Source of the DNA: CALJIC01 sp039805565
Lineage (GTDB): Bacteria > Chloroflexota > Chloroflexia > Chloroflexales > Roseiflexaceae
Assembly: GCA_039805565.1 (NCBI GenBank)
Contig: JBDLTZ010000346.1
Coordinates: 1 to 6,422, forward strand
Reading direction: 5' to 3'
DNA length: 6,422 bases
Shown in pieces: positions 1 through 6,422 of the stretch. A program made the position numbers and the translations under genes. The first letter of the stretch is position 1; each line of letters begins with the position of its first letter. The notes beneath the pieces are model-generated. The model was given only the letters and a program-made list of their open reading frames with translations. It made no database searches and had not been told where the DNA came from.

Positions 1-114
1 CCGCCAGTGATCGTGCAGGTAATCGGCCAGGAGATCATAGACCGGCCGGACTCCGACCTGCGCCGCGTACTGCTGTGTGAGCGTGGGCGACGCGGTGGAC
101 CTGCCGGCCGCCAT
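1..114 (-). CDS. N-terminal part of an unrecognised protein (cut by window edge)
   Basis: An open frame of 38 codons runs off the left edge. It starts MAAGRSTASPTLTQQY and later reads VRPVYDLLADYLHDHW. Third positions are strongly G/C, the amino-acid mix is that of a soluble protein, and a good minus-strand promoter lies 70-100 bases upstream, so I take it as a real gene. The ATG at 114 has no clear Shine-Dalgarno sequence. An in-frame GTG at 135 (reading VEQLFADMAAG) is an alternative start that keeps a plausible protein sequence. The visible part has no signal peptide or membrane segment and looks helical. I do not recognise the family and assign no function. Confidence 0.55.
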   Translation of the reverse strand, partial: MAAGRSTASPTLTQQYAAQVGVRPVYDLLADYLHDHWR

Positions 115-181
115 ATCGGCAAAGAGCTGTTCCACTGTGTGATGGCAACCACGGTAGGCTGTATGGCGCGAGATAGTTCTT

Positions 182-210
182 AGTATGATCAACGATAGCG
201 GGCATGTCAA
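182..210 (-). promoter_or_regulatory. sigma-70-type promoter for the left-edge gene
   Basis: Read on the minus strand, TTGACA (205-210, perfect -35) is followed after 17 bp by CATACT (182-187, 4 of 6 matches to the -10 box). Transcription would begin near 175, giving a leader of about 40-60 nt before the GTG at 135 or ATG at 114. The rest of 211-387, up to the end of the next gene, shows no coding frame I can support, and I see no convincing terminator with a T-run there. Confidence 0.6.
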
Positions 211-387
211 GAGGAGGCGTCTCAACGATGCTGCGCGGCCGGGCAGGTCGATGCGGGCCGGCTATCGGGTGGGGCTCAGCCGCGCAGTGCGGTGCGGGGC
301 ACAAGAATTGAGGTGAACCATCCAGCGGTGCGTAAGGAGGAGAGGTCAGGGCGAGGGGAGAGGGCCCATCGCCCCGAGAGCGCATCC

Positions 388-606
388 TCAGGTGGAGGGG
401 CGCTCGTCCCCGCCGGCGGAGGAGGCGCCGACGACCTCCTCCAGGTCAAGCGCGCTGATGGCGCCGAGCGCCGCCTCCCACGCGCCCTCGGCGCAGAGGC
501 CGTCGGCGCCGGCCTGCTCGTACGCCTCGATCGCCGCGCGCAGGCAGGCGCGCCGCACCGCCCCGGCGAGCTCGCGAAGCTCATCTCGGCCGGTAAGCGC
601 GGGCAT
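388..606 (-). CDS. small conserved-looking helical protein, 72 aa, function unknown
   Basis: The protein begins MPALTGRDELRELAGAV and contains AAIEAYEQAGADGLCAEGAW around residues 24-43, followed by a second helix and a short polar tail (SSAGGDERPST). The cysteine-containing GLCAEG turn between two amphipathic helices looks like a genuine conserved core. I chose the ATG at 606 because it overlaps the upstream stop as TGATG, a usual sign of translational coupling; an in-frame ATG further upstream (762) would only add a low-complexity Arg/Pro/Gly extension antiparallel to nothing useful. No signal peptide, membrane segment or enzyme motif is visible. It probably shares an mRNA with the 96-aa gene before it. 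Its function is unknown. Confidence 0.65.
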   Translation of the reverse strand: MPALTGRDELRELAGAVRRACLRAAIEAYEQAGADGLCAEGAWEAALGAISALDLEEVVGASSAGGDERPST

Positions 607-896
607 CAGCTCTTCGAGCTCCCGCCGCCCGCCCGGCCCTGGCCGCCCATCTCGCGCTGCTGCCCGCCGCTCTCGCGCTGCATCACCATCATCAGGTGCT
701 GTTTGGCCTCCTGCAGCTGGCGCATGTCCTCGTCGTGGATGCGGCGGAACAGCTCGACGCACTCCTGCGAGCCAGCATCCTGCGCGTCCTTCATATACGT
801 ATCGTACGCCCGCAGCGCCTGGGCCTTGTTCTGGATCAGCGTGATCCAGTCGTAGGCCAGGTTGCTCAGTCCGTGGTTGCTGCTATGCTGCGTCAT
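606..896 (-). CDS. small helical-hairpin protein, 96 aa, weakly ferritin-like, function unknown
   Basis: The ATG at 896 has a good ribosome binding site, AAGGGAG, 8 nt upstream; the open frame extends further upstream, but only as Arg-rich sequence. The protein has two predicted amphipathic helices, roughly residues 12-40 (with ALRAYDTYMKDAQ) and 45-73 (ECVELFRRIHDEDMRQLQEA). A Gly/Gln/Ser-rich tail of about 20 residues follows. The pattern of an aromatic Y-D in helix one and a D-E pair in helix two recalls two-helix ferritin-like proteins such as encapsulated ferritins. The usual E-x-x-H metal motif is absent (E56 is followed by D, M, R), so iron binding is doubtful. There is no signal peptide or membrane segment. 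Its stop overlaps the start of the 72-aa gene by one base. Confidence 0.75.
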   Translation of the reverse strand: MTQHSSNHGLSNLAYDWITLIQNKAQALRAYDTYMKDAQDAGSQECVELFRRIHDEDMRQLQEAKQHLMMVMQRESGGQQREMGGQGRAGGGSSKS

Positions 897-904
897 GCCC
901 GGAT

Positions 905-911
905 CTCCCTT
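905..911 (-). promoter_or_regulatory. ribosome binding site of the 96-aa gene
   Basis: AAGGGAG on the minus strand lies 8 nt before the ATG at 896. It decides this start over the upstream ATG at 1001 in the same frame. Confidence 0.65.
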
Positions 912-928
912 TCGTCGTTGACGGGAGC

Positions 929-945
929 GCGCCGCCAGTCGGCGC
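929..945. repeat. GC-rich inverted repeat in the divergent intergenic region
   Basis: GCGCCG (929-934) and CGGCGC (940-945) are perfect inverted copies around a 5-nt loop. The repeat lies in the probable leader of the minus-strand 96-aa gene and is upstream of the uup promoter. It could be an operator or a leader hairpin, but short GC palindromes are common at this base composition. The rest of the gap 897-1100 holds the uup promoter and no credible gene. Confidence 0.3.
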
Positions 946-994
946 ACACGCCTCGCTCCGCTGCAAGCCCTATGCCACGCGTCGCCCGGCGTCC

Positions 995-1023
995 TTGTCA
1001 CGCCCTGCGGCGGATGCTACAAT
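995..1023 (+). promoter_or_regulatory. sigma-70-type promoter for the ABC-F gene
   Basis: TTGTCA (995-1000, 5 of 6 -35 matches), a 17-bp spacer and TACAAT (1018-1023, 5 of 6 -10 matches) line up, with an extended -10 TG one base before the -10 box. This is the strongest promoter in the window. Transcription should start near 1030, leaving a leader of about 70 nt before the ATG at 1101. Confidence 0.7.
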
Positions 1024-1100
1024 ACGCCGCCGAAATGTGGTTTCGATCCGCCCACCGGCGCGCGCAGGCCGCGTGGGCTTTCTACTCTGTGACGCCGCCT

Positions 1101-2999
<1,899 letters not shown>

Positions 3000-3000
3000 C

Positions 3001-3702
3001 TCAGCGCCACCCCGCTTCGAGCTGCTCGCGGGTCTCGGCCACCGCCGTGTCCCAGATCGCCAGCATCTCGGCGTCGGCCCGCTGGTAGCGCCCGCCGTAG
3101 TTGCCGTCTCCCAGGGACTCGCGCACGGCCGCCGGCCCCTGCTGCCGCGGCAGCGCGAAGTCGACCATCGGCTTCTGCGCATCCGGCATCGCCACGCCCG
3201 CCAGGCGCGTCCAGGGGAAGTTCTCCATCCACGAGGCGTGCGAGGCCACCGGGTCGGTCGCCTGGACCTGCGCCCAGACGCGCGGCGCGCTCCACCAGCT
3301 GTGCCACTTCACCTGGCCCCCCGGCCGCTCGGCCAGCCACTCGTCGGCCAGCGCCTGCGCCGGCAGGTTGCCGCCGTGGCCGTTCACCAGCACGATGCGG
3401 CGGAACCCCTGGTCGTACAGCCCGTCGAGCAGGTCGCGCACGACCCGGAGGTAGGTCTCGACCCGCAGCGTCATGGTGCCGGGGAACGCCCGGAAGTAGG
3501 GCGTGATGCCGTAGGCCAGCACCGGGAACACGGGCACGCCCAGCGGCTCGGCGGCCTCAAGCGCCACTCGCTCCGAGAGGATGCTGTCGGTGCTCAGGCT
3601 CAGGTAGGCATGCTGCTCGGTGGATCCGAGCGGCACCACCGCCCGGTCGTCGCGCCGCAGGTACTCTTCGACCTGCTGCCAGTGCATCTGGCTGATCTGC
3701 AT
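3001..3702 (-). CDS. creatininase-family metal-dependent amidohydrolase
   Basis: The protein has 233 aa, close to the usual 230-260 of the family. The family's metal-binding motifs are visible: PLGSTEQH (24-31) supplies E29 and H31, then D39, followed by NGHGGN (107-112) with H109. The motif HASWMEN has H155 and E160, spaced as in the family's HAGxxE motif. These fit a binuclear metal site that hydrolyses a cyclic amide or similar C-N bond in the cytoplasm. The family includes creatininase, formamide hydrolases of riboflavin/F420-type pathways and MftE peptidase; the substrate cannot be read from the sequence. No mycofactocin genes are nearby. The start at 3702 is preceded by a purine-rich GAAAGAGAG. 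The gene is convergent with uup (one base between stops) and divergent from the SDR gene (38 bp between starts). Confidence 0.88.
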   Translation of the reverse strand: MQISQMHWQQVEEYLRRDDRAVVPLGSTEQHAYLSLSTDSILSERVALEAAEPLGVPVFPVLAYGITPYFRAFPGTMTLRVETYLRVVRDLLDGLYDQGFRRIVLVNGHGGNLPAQALADEWLAERPGGQVKWHSWWSAPRVWAQVQATDPVASHASWMENFPWTRLAGVAMPDAQKPMVDFALPRQQGPAAVRESLGDGNYGGRYQRADAEMLAIWDTAVAETREQLEAGWR

Positions 3703-3728
3703 ATCGCTGCTCTCTTTCGTTGCTGCGC

Positions 3729-3733
3729 GGAGG
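3729..3733 (+). promoter_or_regulatory. ribosome binding site of the SDR gene
   Basis: GGAGG ends 7 nt before the ATG at 3741. It decides this start over the in-frame TTG at 3720, which would place the Shine-Dalgarno sequence inside the coding region. Confidence 0.7.
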
Positions 3734-3740
3734 TTCTTCG

Positions 3741-4517
3741 ATGTATCTTGATCTTACTGGGAAGGTCGCGCTCGTCACCGGCGCGGCCCACGGGATCGGC
3801 CGGGCGATCTCGCTCACCCTGGGCCGCTGCGGCGCGGCCGTGTGGGTCGTGGACCGGCTGGAGGAGGAGCTCGCCGAGACCGCCGCGCTGGTGCGCGCCA
3901 ATGGCGCCCGCTGTGTCGAGCTGGCCTGCGACGTGACCGACTCGGCGGCGGTGGAGGCGGCTGTGGCGCGGGTGCTCGGCGCCGACGGCCGGGTGGACAT
4001 CCTGGTGAACAACGCCGGCGGCGTGTGCGGCCAGGTCGGCCGGCCGGTCGAGACGATCGACGACGCGGCCTGGGAGGAGGTAGTCCGGACGAATCTCTTC
4101 TCGGCGTTCTACTTCATCCGCGCCGCCGCCCCGGCGATGAAGCGCCAGCGCTCGGGGCGGATCGTCAACATCTCGTCCGGCGCGGGCCGCTCCTTCAGCC
4201 TGACCGGCATCCAGGCCTACGCCACCGCTAAGGCGGGGCAGATCGGCCTCGGGCGCCAGATGGCGAAGGAGCTCGGCGCCTGGGGCGTCACCGTCAACAC
4301 GATCGCGCCCGGCTTCGTGCGCTCCAACCCCGCCACCGAGCGCCAGTGGCAGGCGATGGGCGAGGAGGGCCAGCGCGCGCTCGTCGAGGGCCTGGCGCTG
4401 AAGCGCCCCGGCAGCGCCGAAGATATTGCCGGCGCCGTGCTGTTCTTCGCCTCTGACCTCGCCGGCTGGGTCACGGGCCAGACCCTCAGTGTCGACGGCG
4501 GGAGCCACATGGTCTGA
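3741..4517 (+). CDS. short-chain dehydrogenase/reductase (classical SDR)
   Basis: This 258-aa protein is of classical SDR length. The cofactor motif TGAAHGIG is at 13-20 and an acidic D38 ends the second strand, which suggests NAD(H), though the following R39 leaves NADP(H) possible. NNAG is at 90-93. The catalytic tetrad is complete: N118, S146, Y160 and K164 (YATAK). S146 to Y160 is 14 residues, one more than in FabG, so there is a one-residue longer loop. The C-terminal end VDGGSHMV and the preceding GQTLSVDGG are typical of FabG-like members. It is a cytoplasmic oxidoreductase of an alcohol/ketone pair with unknown substrate. The start is set by GGAGG. It may work with the flanking amidohydrolase and serine hydrolase, but this rests on proximity alone. 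Confidence 0.92.
   Translation: MYLDLTGKVALVTGAAHGIGRAISLTLGRCGAAVWVVDRLEEELAETAALVRANGARCVELACDVTDSAAVEAAVARVLGADGRVDILVNNAGGVCGQVGRPVETIDDAAWEEVVRTNLFSAFYFIRAAAPAMKRQRSGRIVNISSGAGRSFSLTGIQAYATAKAGQIGLGRQMAKELGAWGVTVNTIAPGFVRSNPATERQWQAMGEEGQRALVEGLALKRPGSAEDIAGAVLFFASDLAGWVTGQTLSVDGGSHMV
3751..3778 (-). promoter_or_regulatory. possible promoter of the creatininase-family gene, inside the SDR gene
   Basis: On the minus strand GTGACG (3773-3778, 4 of 6) precedes TAAGAT (3751-3756, 4 of 6) with a 16-bp spacer. The 38-bp gap between the divergent starts is too short for a full promoter, so it must lie in the neighbour's coding region. The match is only moderate. Confidence 0.22.
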
Positions 4518-4563
4518 TCGCCCCGCGCCGACGGCGATTGTAGCACAGGCCGCGCCGCGGGAT

Positions 4564-4571
4564 GGTATAGC
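4564..4571 (+). promoter_or_regulatory. possible extended -10 promoter of the serine hydrolase gene
   Basis: TGGTATAGC carries an extended -10 TG followed by TATAGC (4 of 6) in the otherwise GC-rich gap 4518-4611. No good -35 sits at 16-18 bp; TTGTAG at 4538-4543 is too far (22 bp). The gene may have its own promoter or be read through from the SDR gene. Confidence 0.35.
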
Positions 4572-4601
4572 ATAGATTCCGTGCTGAGACACCACCGAGA
4601 T

Positions 4602-4605
4602 GGAG
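4602..4605 (+). promoter_or_regulatory. ribosome binding site of the serine hydrolase
   Basis: GGAG lies 6 nt before the ATG at 4612. The earlier in-frame ATG at 4600 overlaps this site and has no good Shine-Dalgarno sequence of its own. Confidence 0.5.
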
Positions 4606-4611
4606 AAACAG

Positions 4612-5736
4612 ATGCTCCCTTCCGCACCACCAGACTCTCTTGGGATCGACCCGCGCCGCCTTGAGCGGGCCTTCGCGCACCTCCAGGGGTGGCTCGACGA
4701 CGGCGTCGTGACGGCCGTGGCGGTCGCGGTTGCCCGGCGCGGCCACATCGCCGGCACCTTCTACGGCGGAACGGTCACGGGGGCGCCGGGCGGGCCGCCC
4801 GTGACCGCCGACAGCCTCTTCCACCTGGCCTCGATCGGCAAGCCGATGACGGCGCTCGCCGCGATGCTGCTCGTGGAGGAGGGGCTTGTCGCGCTCGACG
4901 ATCCGGTGTCGGCGGTGCTGCCGGACTTCGCCGGGGCCGAGCGAGAGAAGATCACGCTCCGCCATCTGCTGTCCCACACGTCGGGTCTCGCGCAGGACGC
5001 GGACCTCACCGGCCTGCCGGCCGGAGCGGACACCGCCGCCGAGCTACACAGCTATCTCAGCGCGCGGCCGGTCGTCCCGACGGGCAGCAAGGTCGAGTAC
5101 AGCAATGTCGGCTACGGCCTGCTGGGGCTGATCGTCGAGGCGGCGAGCGGGCAGCCGTTCGCCACCTTCATGCGGGAGCGCCTCTTCCGGCCGGCAGCGA
5201 TGGAGAGCGCTTACCTGGCCCCGCCCGATGAGATCGCCGCGCGCATCGTGCACGTGGCTGGGACTCAGGAGCCGGGCAGCGCCTACGAGCGCTTCAACTC
5301 ACCGCACGCCCGACGCCAGACGCACCCGGCGGGGCACGTGATCGGCAGCGCGCTGGACGTCGCCCAGTTCTTCCAGCTCTTCCTGAGCGGCGGGCGGGCT
5401 GGTGCGGTCCAGGTCGCATCGCCGGCTACGGCGCGCCTCATGACTACGAGCGAGACCGACGGGCTGCGCGGCGGGATCGAGGGCTTCATGACGTGGGACG
5501 ACTGCGCGTGGGGCCTCGGGTTCGACCTGCGGGGCGTCAAGCGGCCGCACTTCTCGGGGGAGTACAGCTCGCCGGAGACGTTCGGGCACACGGGCGTGGC
5601 CGGCACCTTCGCCTGGGCCGACCCCGCCTCCGATCTGGTGTGCGTGATGCTCGCCAACCGGATGCTGTACAACCGCTGGAACAGCTCGCGCTGGTCGCGC
5701 TTCTCCACCGCCGTGGCGGGCGCTGTGGTCGGCTGA
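4612..5736 (+). CDS. serine hydrolase of the beta-lactamase / class C PBP-like family
   Basis: This 374-aa protein (378 if the ATG at 4600 is used) has the family's three active-site elements; positions here count from 4612. The nucleophile motif SIGK has S74 and K77, followed by the LRHLLSHTSGL block (116-126). The second element is Y163-S164-N165. The third, in place of the KTG box, is GHTG (325-328). These residues define a serine acyl-enzyme hydrolase. The family includes class C beta-lactamases, D-aminopeptidases and esterases such as EstB, and the substrate is not predictable here. No signal peptide or lipobox is seen, which argues for a cytoplasmic esterase or amidase rather than a cell-wall or antibiotic-resistance enzyme. 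It follows the SDR gene by 94 bp and ends in a hairpin. Confidence 0.9.
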   Translation: MLPSAPPDSLGIDPRRLERAFAHLQGWLDDGVVTAVAVAVARRGHIAGTFYGGTVTGAPGGPPVTADSLFHLASIGKPMTALAAMLLVEEGLVALDDPVSAVLPDFAGAEREKITLRHLLSHTSGLAQDADLTGLPAGADTAAELHSYLSARPVVPTGSKVEYSNVGYGLLGLIVEAASGQPFATFMRERLFRPAAMESAYLAPPDEIAARIVHVAGTQEPGSAYERFNSPHARRQTHPAGHVIGSALDVAQFFQLFLSGGRAGAVQVASPATARLMTTSETDGLRGGIEGFMTWDDCAWGLGFDLRGVKRPHFSGEYSSPETFGHTGVAGTFAWADPASDLVCVMLANRMLYNRWNSSRWSRFSTAVAGAVVG

Positions 5737-5741
5737 CCACA
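5724..5741 (+). terminator. hairpin at the stop codon, possible terminator
   Basis: TGTGGTC and GACCACA pair perfectly (7 bp) around the loop GGCT, and the TGA stop spans the loop and 3' arm. No T-run follows, so an intrinsic terminator is uncertain. The position just past the gene and before a convergent pseudogene suits a terminator or a stabilising 3' stem. Confidence 0.4.
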
Positions 5742-5780
5742 ACGCCCGAGCGACGCACACGCCTCACCGCCGTCGCAGCT

Positions 5781-6079
5781 CCTGGACGCCCCGTCGAACT
5801 GGACGAGGGTGAGCCTGCAAGCGTCCTGCTCCGCGTCGATATCCACCGTGGTGGGCGCCCCATTGGCTTTCAGCAACCGGCCGACGGTCGAGCTGAAGCT
5901 GCCGAAGCCGGCGATGAACATCGGGGTCTCCTCGTCGATCGCGTCGGCCTCGCCCGGGGCGCGCTCGAGCGTGCCGACGCGCGGCGTCACCAGGCGCTCG
6001 TTGACCAGCATCAGCAGCTGTGCGCGATGGCGTGGAACAGCGGCCGCACCACGAAGCGCCCACCGAGCACCGCCCAGCG
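5781..6079 (-). pseudogene. kefC: remnant of a KefB/KefC-type K+/H+ antiporter
   Basis: Two pieces in different frames are recognisable. The first (about 6079-6023) reads WAVLGGRFVVRPLFHAIA, like the loop and helix start in the middle of the CPA2 antiporter domain; it hits a TGA soon after. The second starts at 6020 and reads LLMLVNERLVTPR, the last membrane helix, then DAIDEETPMFIAGFG and VGRLLKANG, the start of the RCK/TrkA-N nucleotide-binding domain. It fades after DIDAEQ (5826), with a trace resembling the GDASR segment near 5781. Roughly 150 residues of membrane domain are missing between the pieces, as are the N-terminus and the rest of RCK. The third glycine of the Rossmann GxGxxG is serine. 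An intact protein would be about 600 aa. It cannot be functional. Confidence 0.8.
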
Positions 6080-6083
6080 CAGC

Positions 6084-6268
6084 CATGTCCAGCCGCTCGT
6101 CGCGCAGCGCGATGAGTGTGCGCTGGCACCGGGCGGCGGCCACCTCGATGTCGGCGTCGGTCAGGCGGTGGGCGCCGAAGATCACGTAGGGCCGCAGGTA
6201 CACCATCGGCGGTGGACCCGCGACTGCTCGAGCGCGGGGTGGGCGAAAAGCATCAGCACTCGCGCCAC
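6084..6268 (-). pseudogene. kefF: remnant of a KefF-type NAD(P)H quinone reductase (antiporter ancillary protein)
   Basis: The N-terminal piece (6268-6209, from a GTG) reads VARVLMLFAHPALEQSRV, the first strand and phosphate loop of the flavodoxin-like KefF/MdaB fold. It switches frame at about 6207 straight into YLRPYVIFGAHRLTDADIE and ends with LIALRDERLDM (to 6084), which matches the C-terminal segment of the same family (usually L-P-P-F then H-G-T-H). About 110-120 central residues, including the FMN-site and HPxxWY region, are missing. KefF normally binds and activates KefC and is encoded just upstream of it, which is the order seen here. I do not see a clear promoter or Shine-Dalgarno sequence. 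Confidence 0.75.
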
Positions 6269-6343
6269 ATCGCTCCGCGTTGCTTCGCTTAGGATGCTGT
6301 AGGCGATGCCATGATAGCCGCAAGCGGTTGGCGGTGGGGAGCA

Positions 6344-6422
6344 TCAGCCGCCGACGTGCTTGATCTTGTAGCCCATGGCCGCGAGCGCGGCGGCCACGCG
6401 CTCGCGGTGGTCGCCCTGGATC
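6344..6422 (-). CDS. C-terminal end of a SUI1/eIF1-like (YciH-type) translation factor, cut by window edge
   Basis: Reading from 6421 the frame gives IQGDHRERVAAALAAMGY followed by KIKHVGG and TGA: 25 residues ending the protein. The G-D-H-R-(E/D)-R-V segment, then L-x-x-x-G-Y-K-x-K and a terminal GG, is the usual C-terminus of bacterial SUI1-family proteins (about 100-120 aa), which resemble eukaryotic eIF1 and bind the small ribosomal subunit. The start lies outside the window. It is on the same strand as the kef remnants and 75 bp upstream of them. No clear terminator follows. Confidence 0.8.
   Translation of the reverse strand, partial: IQGDHRERVAAALAAMGYKIKHVGG

Noticed and set aside
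35..385. A 116-codon open frame on the minus strand at the left edge
   Set aside because: Its sequence is Pro/His-rich and has no family likeness. The frame starting at 114 or 135 has better composition and a well-placed promoter.
606..896. Reading the small gene pair as a toxin-antitoxin module
   Set aside because: The sizes and overlap fit, but there is no DNA-binding motif, nuclease motif or known toxin pattern in either protein.
696..1100. Upstream extension of the uup frame to an ATG at 696
   Set aside because: The extension runs antisense through the 96-aa gene, precedes the promoter at 995-1023, and adds sequence not found in ABC-F proteins.
4520..4562. CGCCGACGGCG and CCGCGCCG repeats between the SDR and serine hydrolase genes as a terminator
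   Set aside because: The stem is only 4-5 bp with a minimal loop and no T-run; such repeats are expected in sequence this rich in G and C.
3600..4757. A 385-codon open frame on the minus strand, antisense to the SDR gene
   Set aside because: It is antisense to a gene with complete SDR motifs and has no recognisable domain or start context.
6311..6332. CCGCAAGCGG palindrome after the SUI1-like gene as a terminator
   Set aside because: The two-base loop is too tight, the stem is short, and no T-run follows on the minus strand.
5283..6344. A 353-codon open frame on the minus strand
   Set aside because: It is a chimera: its first part crosses the KefF and KefC scraps in one frame, and the remainder is antisense to the serine hydrolase. 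It is not one gene.

Overview
The window is GC-rich, with strong G/C third-position bias in every credible gene. The gene types and the AT-poor but recognisable sigma-70-type promoters fit a member of the Chloroflexota (Roseiflexus/Kouleothrix-like). That assignment is inference from style and familiar protein variants; there is no rRNA or marker gene to settle it.

Layout from left to right. (1) On the minus strand at 1-114 is the N-terminal end of an unrecognised gene, preceded by a good promoter (TTGACA, 17 bp, CATACT). (2) A minus-strand pair of small unknown genes (606-896, then 388-606) is joined by a TGATG stop/start overlap. (3) A divergent intergenic region of about 200 bp carries a near-consensus promoter for a plus-strand ABC-F ATPase of the Uup subfamily (1101-2999). 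(4) Its stop lies one base from the stop of a convergent minus-strand creatininase-family amidohydrolase (3001-3702). (5) That gene is divergent, with only 38 bp between starts, from a plus-strand short-chain dehydrogenase/reductase (3741-4517). (6) Next is a plus-strand beta-lactamase-fold serine hydrolase (4612-5736) that ends in a small hairpin at its stop codon. (7) The stretch 5737-6343 holds no intact gene. On the minus strand it contains collinear scraps of a kefF-kefC pair (quinone-reductase-like ancillary protein followed by a glutathione-regulated K+/H+ antiporter), with internal deletions and frame changes. (8) The window ends in the last 25 codons of a minus-strand SUI1/eIF1-like (YciH-type) gene.

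Most genes look like unrelated chromosomal housekeeping or small-molecule metabolism. The amidohydrolase, the SDR and the serine hydrolase could serve one catabolic function, but only proximity supports this. I found no CRISPR array, transposase, integrase, tRNA, toxin-antitoxin pair or defence system. The most informative observation is the decayed kefFC locus, which a gene caller would either miss or hide inside a chimeric open frame.
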